Part shown: piece after piece, positions 12,291-21,419 of the stretch
How the letters are laid out: the number at the start of each line of letters is the position of its first letter
How positions within the stretch are numbered: position 1 is the stretch's first letter
DNA from: Aptenodytes patagonicus
Taxonomy: Eukaryota > Chordata > Aves > Sphenisciformes > Spheniscidae
Direction of reading: 5' to 3'
Assembly: GCF_965638725.1 (NCBI RefSeq)
Contig: NC_134950.1
Span: forward strand, 3,472,101-3,536,100
Length of the DNA stretch: 64,000 nt
Notes under the pieces: model-generated
Database searches by the model: none
Seen by the model: only the letters and a program-made list of their open reading frames with translations
What the model was told of the DNA's origin: nothing
Program-made: the position numbers and the translations under genes

Positions 12291-14110
12291 TAGGGGCATC
12301 AGAGAAAGATGGGGATGGGGGACAGAGGGGTGTTAGTTCATCAATTGATTTAATGTAGGTTAAACCCCTTCTTTACACTGGGGCAGATGGGGGGTGATAC
12401 AGATGGACTGAGGGACACAGCTGACGCTCAAGGACCATGGGAGCATGGTGCTTCTCTACCCACCACCCAGAGCTCCAGGTCTGCCAGCACCAATGTGTAT
12501 CCTTAACATTTTTGGCTTCCTTTCAGCCCCTACACTATCTGGACAGACGTGCTTAGCAAAGCCCACGTACTCTGCATTTGGCAGCCATGTGTGTAGCTCT
12601 TCCAAGCCCACGAGGACTGGAGGAGGCGGGGGGTGTTCTCTGCACGTTGTCTCTACGGGCGCCATGTTTAATACCAGCAGCAGCAGCTGCCAGTACAGAG
12701 GATGCAGATGTGCTATTTGCAACTTAACATTCACGATCAATAGAGCAGCTGTTTGTCCTGCAAGCTCCTGGGGGGCAAGAAAAATCAATTGGTTCTGCCA
12801 AGAGTATCCTGGAGGGTCATTTGTCAGCAACGCTGAACGAGGGAGCAGGAGAGTCCAAAGGGAGAGCTGCACAGAACGGAGTAAGACACCTGCACAGAGA
12901 CATAGGTGTGCAGAGCCATGCGGAGCAAGTATGGGTGGCAACACAGAGTGTGCGTTTGCAGTTACAACTGTGTGATGGAAAAACAGAGCAAGGAGCCTGG
13001 CAGAGACAGCTGCAGGCAGGGAAGTCCTCTCATCTGTGGCAGGCAGCAGGAGCCTGTGGGCTGTTTAATACACCAGCAAATTCCTACTATGTAATGAGAA
13101 TCAGAGATAACCCAAATCCTGATCCAGCACTCACTGGCAGCCAGGGAGGATTTCAGTGGAGGGTTTTGGGTCTGTCCTGGACTATTCCTAGAAGTCCTTC
13201 TCACCTGCAGCTCCAGCGGTGTGGTGCAGTTGGTGACTTTGCAAGAAAAAGCTCTCTTGATCACCTGCCCTGGGGTCTGAGAGAGCTGAGCACCCGGCCG
13301 AACACCCAAGGACACAAACACCCTGAGAATCAGTGAAAACAAATAAATCCAAAAGGAACAAGTTTGTACAACGATGTGTTCATGCATATGTGCATGTGAA
13401 GAGAGAAAGAAACACCTCAATGTGGCCAGGGAGAGGACTTGCAGACCCCTACCACAAGGGTACAAACCCTGAAGAGACAGGGAGACACGAAAGAGGCCAC
13501 AGGTACAGCAGGGAGGTGTGGGGTGAATGCGAGAGGGAAGCTGAGGCACAATCTCTGCATGCAGTGTCTAGTGAAAGATGTCAGAAGCTTACCCACACCA
13601 CATCCAAGGGTCACCTTAAGGGGTCTGTGGAGTTTCCCCTTCCCATGACCTGTGTTTGTGGTGGGAGAGCAGGCGGCAGCGCGGGCACCACCAGACAACA
13701 TGAGCAGATCAAAAACACAAGACAACTTTTGGGGGGTTAGCTTTTTAATGCAAGCTCAAAGGGGAAGGGGATCCCTTCATTCTCTCTCCAGTCCCCTCAA
13801 AGACAAAATTTCCTAACCATACATGGCAAGGCGCAATTTTTTTTCCCCCCACCATCAGTAAAAACCTTTCACAGATTAAATATGTTTTAATGGCTCTCCA
13901 GGGGGGCCTCTTTGCCCAGCTAGCAGTGTGTAAAATCGCAGGAAACAGCCTGCCTGAGGTCTTTCCAGCAACTGGAGAAAAGATAAAGCTGCTGGGACGC
14001 AGGTATAAATATCCTACCAGCTCTTTTTAGACTTGGGCCTCATCCTAGGAAGTTGCTCATCCCTTTTGCCTGCAGCAGGAACAGAGGACACTCAGCACCA
14101 GGCAGGATTG

Positions 14111-14146
14111 GCGTTACACCTGTTCTGGGCGTTACACCAGAACAGG
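14111..14146. repeat. Compact direct plus inverted repeat cluster
   Basis: GCGTTACACC occurs at 14111-14120 and again at 14129-14138. Overlapping this, CCTGTTCTGG (14119-14128) and CCAGAACAGG (14137-14146) form a perfect 10-bp inverted repeat around the 8-base loop GCGTTACA. A hairpin is possible, and the arms contain TGTTCT/AGAACA half-sites like those of steroid receptors. Confidence 0.9.
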
Positions 14147-14227
14147 CTTCCCATTTGCCCTGGGCCCCTCCATCTTTCCAGGCTTTCACAGCTCTTCCCA
14201 GCTGGAACTTATATGCTATATAACATA

Positions 14228-14241
14228 TTAATTATAATTAA
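14228..14241. repeat. 14-bp AT palindrome
   Basis: TTAATTATAATTAA is a perfect palindrome within an AT-rich run (about 14210-14260). It contains TAATTA homeodomain-type cores. This may be no more than base composition. Confidence 0.6.
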
Positions 14242-15602
14242 CATATACAGTTAATTTTTCCTGAGCCATTCATCAGCCCTGGTCTCTCTCTCCAAAGATC
14301 GATCCTGCCAGCAGAAGTGTGGGAGCAAGGAATTGCTCAAACAGTTGCTATTTTCTGGCTCATTCCTGTAAGCCAAAGTGAGACTGTCACTTATGCCATC
14401 AGGACATATCCCCTCTGTGCCCTAAGAGTACCCTGTTGTGTTGTGCCTGGTCCCAGAGCAGTCAGCGCTGAATGTGGAGCAGGATTTTGACCCAGGTTTC
14501 ACATTTAAGAAACCCATATATCCATGTGGGGAAGGGCACAGGGCCATGGCAGGCACACAGCGAGATGAAGGGCCCAAGCTGGGCAGGCAGGTCATGGCTA
14601 AGTGCTTGATTTTATTTTTGAACTTCTTCACTCCTGGTCCTCCCAGCCCTCCCAGCCTGTCTGGTTCCTCACAAGCTTTGCTCTGCCTTTATACTTGTGT
14701 TACAGTCATTCTCCCCTCTCCTCTCATCCACCCTTACTCACACCAGTGCACCCAGTGTCAGTGAACTGGAATCCAACTCTTCCTGCACAGAGGTGGGATC
14801 CTAAAGCAGGATCCACTCCAGCAACCCCAAGGCAGCTCCGCACTGACAAGTTCAATGTCATGTTGGCTGTCATCAGTCCTGCAACTGGCTGGGAATCCCC
14901 GGCCTTGGCCTCCTTCCCGCAGCAGCATCTGGCGTGCCAGCAGCCGCAGGGGGATCATCACAGGAGTTGTCCCCCGGCGTTCCCTTCCCAGGCTTTCTGG
15001 AGCGGCTCAGAGCAGCTCCACGCCAGTTTTGCTATGTTTAAGTAACTTTCCCAAGGCCACCTAGGACACACTGCTCAGTCCAGGTGGCTGGTATCCTTGT
15101 GTTGCAGGAATTTTTCCATTTTCCCGCGTCTCTTCCCTTCCCACAGGAACAGGATGCCCTGATGATGAGGCACTGCGTGGTATTCTTTGCTCACATGAGC
15201 AGTACTGGTTCCATTTACTGTTTAGGGAAATTTTATAAACACATATAGCAGGTTTTTTTATTTCAATTAAACACTTGCCAAACTTCTTGAAAACTAGCAG
15301 TAAATCAGCAGATTTAAACCAGGTCAAGAAATCATTTTTTTTTTCCTTGAAAACTCTTTTTTAGTTTTGTAAACTGGCACAGGGTGGGAAGGGGGAGGTT
15401 TGCTGAATTTCCCCAAGAGACTTCGCTGACCCACCGTTACCTCTGCATTGCACTGCTGCAGCGCAAGCAGGATCTGCTTGCACCATCCTATTCTACAGCT
15501 TTTTCAGATACTCTGCAGCAGAAAGATTTCAGCTAACAGCGAAGTCCGTGGCAGTGGTTTAAGAGGTTTGACGCTGCCAGCCAAGTAGTGACCAAACCAA
15601 CC

Positions 15603-15617
15603 ACTGCCCTCTGCTGA
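15603..15617 (-). promoter_or_regulatory. CTCF-like motif, - strand
   Basis: Read on the - strand the site is TCAGCAGAGGGCAGT, which matches 14 of 15 positions of the CTCF core CCASYAGRKGGCRSY (only the first base differs). It lies in unique sequence, not inside a recognised transposon. Orientation points leftwards, away from the other strong match at 19946-19960. Occupancy cannot be judged from sequence alone. Confidence 0.5.
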
Positions 15618-16049
15618 ACACAGCTCAAAATCCCCATGGAGCTCCCAAGGGTCCAGAAAATTATGGCTGAAATCATGTTTTGCTGGGAAGATGGGGAAAA
15701 CTCACACTCCTCCCTATCTTAGATCATGAATCTGTCCTTCAGGTCAGCTGCCAAAGTTCTGTATTTTATGGATTCCATGTCACATCCCTGCTACACCGTT
15801 GCATCTCTACAGTACATTTAGGTATGCGTTGCTACACAAGGCTGCTATTTTGTGCTAACCATCAAGCACGCTTTGTATTTACATCTGGCTAGCCCACCAG
15901 CCACCTTGGTTAAGGATTTTGGCAAATGTATAAGAAAGAGAGAACAGTTTCTCATGAGAATTATCACAGGAGCACATCCAAATAGGCAAAGACATAGGGA
16001 ATTATATATTTTAAGGAAATCACCCACAGAAAGCAATTTCTAAGGGACC
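15618..16049. other. Short intergenic stretch, nothing recognised
   Basis: About 430 bases between the CTCF-like motif and the CR1 3' end. No open frame longer than about 70 codons occurs, and no repeat is recognised. Confidence 0.4.
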
Positions 16050-16138
16050 ATAGAATCATTTAGGTTAGAAAAGACCTTTAAGATGATCAGGTCCAACTGT
16101 TAACCTAACACTGCCAAGTCCACCACTAAACCATGTCC

Positions 16139-17887
16139 CTAAGTGCCACGTCTACACTCAACCACTTCCCTGGGCAGCCTGTTCCAATGCTTGACAACCC
16201 TTTCAGGGAAGAAATTTTTCCTCATGTCCAATCTAAACCTCCCCTGGCGCAACTTGAGGCCATTTCCTCTCGTCCTATCGCTAGTTACTTGGGAGAAGAG
16301 ACCAACACCCACCTCACTACAACCTCCTTTCAGGTAGTTGTAGAGAGCGATGAGGTCTCCCCTCAGCCTCCTTTTCTGCAGGCTAAACAACCCCAGTTCC
16401 CTCAGCCGCTCCTCAGAAGACTTGTTCTCCAGACCCCTCACCAGCCTCGTTGCCCTTCTCTGGACACGCTCCAGCACCTCAATGTCCTTCTTGTAGTGAG
16501 GGGCCCAAAACTGAACACAGTATTCGAGGTGCGGCCTCACCAGGGCCGAGTACAGGGGCACGATCACTTCCCTACTCCTGCTGGCCACACTATTTCTGAT
16601 ACAGGCCAGGATGCCATTGGCCTTCTTGGCCGCCTGGGCACACTGCCGGCTCATATTCGGCCAGCTGTCAACCAACACCCCCAGGTCCTTCTCCACTGGG
16701 CAGCTTTCCAGCCACTCTTCCCCAAGCCTGTAGCATTCCATGGAGTTGTTGTGACCCAAGTGCAGGACCCGGCACTTGGCCTTGTTGAACCTCATACAGC
16801 TGGCCTTGGCCTATTGATCCAGCCTGTCCAGATCCTTCTGCAGAGCCTTCCTACCCTCAAGCAGACCAACACTCCCGCCCAACTTGGTGTCATCTGCAAA
16901 CTTACTGAGGGTGCACTCAATCTCCTCATCCAGATCATCGATAAAGATATTGAACAAGACTGGCCCCAAAACTGAGCCCTGGGAAACACCGCTTGTGAGT
17001 GGCTGCCAACTGGATTTAACTCCATTCACCACCACTCTCCGGGCCCAGCCATCCAGCCAGTTTCTTACCCAGTGAAGAGAACGCCCATCCAAGCCACAAA
17101 CAGCCAGTTTCTCCAGGAGAATGCTGAGGGAAATGGTGTCAAAGGCTTTACTAAAGTCTAGGTAGACAATATCCACAGCCTTTCCCTCATCCACCTTGTC
17201 ATAGAAGGAGATGAGACTAGTCAAGCAGGACCTGCCTTTCATAAACCCATGCTGACTGGGCCTGATCACCTGGTTGTCCTGTACATGCCGCATGATGGCA
17301 CTCAAGATGAGCTGCTCCATAACCTTCCCCAGCACTAAGGTCAGGCTGAGAGGCCTGTAGTTCCCCTGGATCCTCCTTCCAGCCCTTCTTGTAGATGGGC
17401 GTCATATTTGCTAACCTCCAGTCAACTGGGACCTCCCCAGTTAGCCAGGACTGCTGATAAAGGATGGAAAGTGGCTTGGTGAGCACTTCCACCAGCTCCC
17501 TCCGTACCCTTGGGTGGATCCCATCCAGCCCCATAGACTTGTGTGTGTCTAAGTGGTGTGGCAGGTTGCTAACCATTTCCCCTTGGATTATGGGGGCTTC
17601 ATTCTGCTCCCCGTCCCTGTCTTCCAGCTCAGGGGGCTGGGTACCCCAAAAATGACTGTTGTACTATTAAAGCCTGAGGCAAAGAAGGCATTAAGTACCT
17701 CAGCCTTTTCCTCAGCCTTTGTCACTATGTTTCCCCCCACATCCAATAAAGGATGGAGATTCTCCTTAGCCCTCTTTTTGTTGCTAATGTATTTATAGAA
17801 ACATTTTTTACTGGCTTTTACAGCAGTAGCCAAATTAATTTCTAGTTGGGCTTTGGCCCTTCTAATTTTCTCCTTGCATAACCTCAC
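16139..17887 (-). pseudogene. CR1 reverse transcriptase and C-terminal domain, broken
   Basis: Three blocks make up the domain. At 17887-17588 is the N-terminal linker (RRAKAQLEINLATAVKASKKCFYKYI). At 17576-17217 is the fingers region (THKSMGLDGIHPRV... [13 protein letters not shown]) in another frame, with a shift near 17360. At 17335-16139 is the palm and tail. The last block holds [21 protein letters not shown] and [10 protein letters not shown] (the FADD catalytic box). It is interrupted by one in-frame TAG at 16813-16811 (after DRLDQ) and then continues in the same frame to a natural-looking stop near 16139. At least two frame changes plus this nonsense codon make it non-functional. Confidence 0.9.
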
Positions 17888-18049
17888 AACATCTTTGTAG
17901 TCCTCCTGAGTTGCCTGCCCCTTCTTCCAAAGGTCATAAACTCTCCTTTATTTCCTGAGTTCCAGCCAAAGCTCTCTGTTCAGCCAGGCCAGCCTTCTTC
18001 CCTGCCATCTTGTCTTTCGGCACATGGGGACGGCCTGCTCCTGTGCCTT

Positions 18050-18879
18050 TCAGATTTCCTTCTTGAAGAATGTCCAGCCTTCCTGGACTCCTTTGCCCTT
18101 CAGGACTGCCTCCCAAGGGACCCTGTCAACCAGGCCCCTAAACAGGCCGAAGTCTGCTCTCCAGAAGTCCACAGTAGCAGTTCTGCTGACCCCCCTCCTT
18201 ACTTCTCCAAGAATCAAAAACTCTATCATTCTGTGATCGCTATGCCCAAGATGGCCTCCAACCATCACATCACCCACAAGTCCTTCTCTGTTCACAAACA
18301 ACAGGTCCAGCGGGGCGCCTTTCCTAGTTGGCTCACTCACCAGCTGTGTCAGGAAATTATCTTCCACAAACTCCAGGAACCTCCTAGATTGTTTCCCCTC
18401 TGCTGTATTGTATTTCCAGCAGACATCTGGTAAGTTGAAGTCCCCCACAAGAACAAGGGCTAGCGATTGTGAGACTTCTCCCAGCTGCTTATAGAATATT
18501 TCGTCTGCCTCTTCATCCTGGTTGGGTGGTCTATAACAGACTCCCACCATGATATCTGCCTTGTTGGCTTTTCCCCTGATTCTTACCCATAAATACTCAA
18601 CCCTTTCATCACCATCGTCAAGCTCTAGACAGTCAAAACACTCCCTAACATACAAGGCTTATCCCACCACCTCTCCTTCCTTGCCTATCTATCCCTTCTG
18701 AAGAGTTTATAGCCATCCATTGCAGCACTCCAGTTGTGCATGTTATCCCAGCATGTTTCCATGATGGCAACTATATCATAGTTTTCCTGCTGCACAATGG
18801 CTTCCAGCTTCTCCTGTTTGTTGCCCATGCCGCATGTATTGGTGTAGATGCACTTCAGTTGGGCTATTGATCCCTCCAC
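18050..18879 (-). pseudogene. CR1 apurinic-type endonuclease domain, broken
   Basis: The N-terminal part (18879-18685) has IYTNTCGMGNKQEKLEAIV and the acidic AIMET motif carrying the metal-binding Glu. The C-terminal part (18655-18050) is in a different frame and has GVCYRPPNQ, VGDFNLPDVCW (Asp/Asn of the active site), DLLFVNREG and GHSDHRMIEF (the catalytic Asp-His pair). The break near 18660-18685 falls where CR1 normally has a Gly/Arg-rich RQGRRGG loop. This domain is exactly what the CR1 at 6909-9845 lacks. Confidence 0.88.
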
Positions 18880-19200
18880 CTTTCTGGGGGGAAGAAGCCC
18901 TAATTCCTACGTGACCATTCTCAGGCACTTCCATGGTTTCTAACACATCAATAACCCTTGCGTCTTTGCTGCCACATGGATCTCCATCCCCTACCTCCAC
19001 TGAGACGGCAGACCAAAGGACCTCGCTAGCACACCGTCCCTCAAACTTTGGTCTGCCACCCCCAGGCTTGTCTCTAGCGAGCCTGGTTTTATCCCTTTCC
19101 ACCTTCAAGAGACCTTGTGGAGTCTCCATCACAAGAAAACAAGCCTGGGTGCCCTCCTCAAAGGCATACCAACATCCAGCCACGGGCAAGATGTGAAGTC

Positions 19201-19839
19201 TATAGCTCCTGTTTGGGTGAAGGCCGGACTAGGTAATTACACACCTCCTTCAACTTCAGAATATTAATTGCTCTCTTGACTAACACAGTTTGGGCTCAGT
19301 TTCCCTCATTGGGAGAGCCCGAGGAGCCTTGAGGGTTACCTCATGCACACCTTGGTGTGCTGGACACCACAGAAATTTTTGGTGGGGTCTCCTGGCCCTG
19401 AGCTCCAAGCCACTGCTGGCAATGGACAGCGTAGCTTGTGCGTGGCCCGGGGCAGTAAGGATTTCTTGTCCCCCCCAGAGCTTGTTGTACACCTGTCCCC
19501 AAATCTCTGAGGGTCAGTCACCAGGGCAGCCCCTGCTTCAGGCCCTCTGGCCCTTGAGCCTCACCCATTCCCCTCAGGATAGCTGCAGACCATCTTGAGG
19601 TCCCCGGTCCTACTTTTAGCTGCAGACGAGCAAAAACCTGTGTCAGAGCGCATGACAAAGCGTCTTTAGGGCAGCACCTGGGGAGGGAATTGATGTTCGC
19701 CCTTGTCAGGGAGGAGGGTGGTGGCAGGGAGCTGCATGGTCCTCCCCTGGGGCTCCGCAGCACTCCCTGCCAGGGCCCCAAGCAGGGGCTGGACTGTTCC
19801 CCCACCTCATTCTCCTCAGCCCTTGCCCGAGCTGCGAGC
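19201..19839. other. Unassigned stretch between CR1 and CpG island
   Basis: I see no recognisable gene or transposon. The - strand can be read from about 19943 through to 19518 without a stop, but only from a GTG and with Pro/Ala/Arg-biased composition that follows GC content. An undetected 5' continuation of the CR1 or another old repeat at 19200-19560 cannot be excluded. Confidence 0.35.
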
Positions 19840-19945
19840 TCAGATCTGATTTCTGGTTCCGCCGCCGGGTCTCGCTGGGTCGAAGGTGTAACGCGGGCGG
19901 GGGGAGGCTGAGGGGAGACAGGAGAGGCGCCGCCGCCCGCCACGG

Positions 19946-19960
19946 CCGCTAGATGGCGCT
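19946..19960 (+). promoter_or_regulatory. CTCF-like motif in CpG island, + strand
   Basis: CCGCTAGATGGCGCT matches 14 of 15 positions of the CTCF core CCASYAGRKGGCRSY, the only mismatch being G for A at position 3. The critical AGATGGCGC block is intact. The overlapping ATGGCG can also be read as a YY1 core, so the two factors could compete. The site contains CpGs, so binding could depend on methylation. Confidence 0.6.
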
Positions 19961-19976
19961 CCGGGAAAGGCCGAGG

Positions 19977-19988
19977 GCCGCCATGGCG
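19977..19988 (-). promoter_or_regulatory. YY1-like site
   Basis: GCCGCCATGGCG fits the YY1 element GCCGCCAT (reverse of ATGGCGGC), common just downstream of CpG-island start sites. It supports a promoter near here but does not fix the strand. Confidence 0.4.
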
Positions 19989-20120
19989 TCCCGGCCGGCT
20001 CGGGTCGGCGGGGCCGGGGGCGGCGGTGGGGGACGGAGTTCAGCGTCCCCTCAGTGACCGGACCCTCGGCCCCTCGGCGGCGGGGCTCAGACCTCGGCCC
20101 CTCAGAGGCTGGACCCCCGC

Positions 20121-20824
20121 CCCATAGCCTCTATGATAGGGCCCAGAGTGTTGGAGCTTTTCGGGCACTGCTCCAGCTGCCTGTGGCCAGGAGCGGGGCC
20201 CAGGCAAGGCATTGACTGCGCTGGGCAAGGGGAAGACCGCTGGAACCATGGCTGTAGTAAGGGACCCGGGCTCAGCAATGGAGGGAGCCCAAAGATTGCT
20301 CCAGACACTCCCTGCTTCCCTCAGTCCGTGAGATGAGGAAAGGGGACATGCTCCTCTCTTTCGTGCACCCCGGCGTGTAACGTAGCCGAGGTTTGGCCCC
20401 ATTCATTCAGCCACTCTGGGCTTTGAACTGCCCAAATGCTCCCAAAGCCAGCGGCAGCCGGGCATGTGACAAGATCATGGCTGGAAATTGTCTTTGGATG
20501 ATACTGTGCAGGAGCAGCTGCTGTAGCTAAGCACGTGGAAGGGATGTTGGCCTGCTACAGACCCTGCTTGTCTTTGGGTGGTGCTGGCATCTTTACAAGA
20601 AGGGTTTCCCTGTTCTTGCCTTGGCATACTGTTGCACAGATGACCCTGGGATAGCCCTGGGATAACCTTTCCCACTACAAGTCCTTCCTCTCTACACTGT
20701 AGCCCTGGTTTGGTCTAAATCACCCCTTTTCATCCTGTAGATACATGGGGGGCGGGTCACTGTCTGTGTCTTGACTTGTTTGCCAGGCTGAATTCAGTGT
20801 CCTGGACATATGTGGTTAGAGCTC
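20121..20824. other. Unassigned flank between CpG island and solo LTR
   Basis: CpG density falls off quickly after 20120. Open frames here (for example 20040-20402 on the -) are Pro/Arg-rich and shared between frames. Nothing recognisable is seen. Confidence 0.35.
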
Positions 20825-21419
20825 TGTGCTGGTTTTGGCTGGAATAGAGCTAATTTTCTTCACAGTAGCTAGTATGGGGCTATGTTTTGGACTGGTGCTT
20901 AAAACACTGTTGATAATACAGGGATATTTTTATTATTGCTGAGCAGTGCTGACACAGAGTCAAGGCCTCTTCTGCTTCTCACACCGCCCCACCAGCAAGT
21001 GGGCTGGGGGTGCACAAGAAGTTGGGAGGGGACACAGCTGGGACAGCTGACCCCAACTGACCAAAGGGATATTCCACACCATATGATGTCATGCTCAGCA
21101 TATAAAGCTGGGGGAAGAAGGAGGAAGGGGGGACATTCGGGGTGATGGCATTTGTCTTCCCAAGTCACTGTTACGCGTGATGGAGCCCTGCTTTCCTGGA
21201 GATGGCTGAACACCTGCCTGCCGATGGGAAGCAGCGAATGAATTCCTTGTTTTGCTTTGCTTGTGTGCGCGGCTTTTGCTTTACCAATTAAACTGTCTTT
21301 ATCTCAACCCACGAGTTTTCTCACTTTTACCCTTCTGATTCTCTCCCCCACCCCACCGGGGGGGGAGTGAGCGAGCGGCTGTGTGGTGCTTAGTTGCCAG
21401 CTGGGGTTAAACCACGACA
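20825..21419 (+). mobile_element. Solo LTR of an avian endogenous retrovirus (ERVL-like family)
   Basis: The element begins TGTGCTGGTTTTGGCTGG and ends AAACCACGACA, giving the TG...CA ends of an LTR and a length of about 595 bases. A TATAAA box lies at 21101-21106 and an ATTAAA polyadenylation signal at 21287-21292, followed by the R/U5-like part with CCACGAGTTTTCTCAC. I recognise the family as abundant in neoavian genomes; assignment to ERVL is from memory. The flanks are AGCTC (20820-20824) and AGCTG (21420-21424), a 5-bp target-site duplication with one mismatch. No internal gag/pol/env sequence or second LTR is present, so it is the product of LTR-LTR recombination. Confidence 0.92.
21101..21106 (+). 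promoter_or_regulatory. TATA box of the solo LTR
   Basis: TATAAA sits in CAGCATATAAAGCTGG, with CATATGATGTCATG just upstream. The arrangement places the U3/R border about 25-30 bases downstream. Such LTRs may still initiate transcription to the right. Confidence 0.7.

Larger units (their letters stand above)
9846..15602. other. Intergenic stretch, no gene recognised
   Basis: I find no credible exon or transposon. Longer open frames at 12445-12975 (+), 12456-12944 (-), 12821-13336 (+) and 12962-13549 (-) overlap on both strands with no recognisable domain, so I treat them as chance. The supported items are listed separately: a 50-bp tandem duplication (12191-12290), a repeat/inverted-repeat cluster (14111-14146) and a 14-bp AT palindrome (14228-14241). 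Confidence 0.45.
16050..19200 (-). mobile_element. CR1 LINE, 5'-truncated, with endonuclease and reverse transcriptase remnants
   Basis: The 3' tail lies at 16050-16140 (CATAGAATCATTTAGGTTAG... GGTCCAACTG). RT coding runs from 16139 to about 17890 and endonuclease coding from about 18050 to 18880. Sequence resembling the ORF1/ORF2 boundary continues to about 19200. Text such as METCWDNMHNWSAAMDGYKLFRRDR and VGDFNLPDVCW is diagnostic of CR1 ORF2. The copy carries several frameshifts and nonsense codons and is more decayed than the one at 6909-9845. It belongs to a different subfamily, judging by the tail and protein differences. The 5' limit is uncertain because I do not recognise the sequence after 19200. 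Confidence 0.92.
19840..20120. promoter_or_regulatory. CpG island, probable promoter of an unidentified transcript
   Basis: By eye about 35 CpG dinucleotides fall within roughly 265 bases (19858-20120), in a window that is otherwise CpG-poor, with GC well above the flanks. It holds ATGGCG-type motifs (19953 and 19983) resembling YY1 sites found just downstream of housekeeping start sites, and no TATA box. From ATG 19953 an in-frame reading gives a 33-residue Arg/Gly/Ala-rich peptide ending at TGA 20055-20057, so a coding first exon is possible but unproven. No good GT splice donor stands out. Direction of transcription is unknown. Confidence 0.7.

Noticed and set aside
12445..13740. Cluster of overlapping frames of 135-195 codons on both strands
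   Set aside because: The frames overlap antisense to one another and none resembles a known family. Composition follows local GC, so chance is the simplest explanation.
16133..16975. 280-codon open frame on the + strand
   Set aside because: Antisense shadow of the CR1 reverse transcriptase remnant, whose - strand motifs ([13 protein letters not shown]) are clear.
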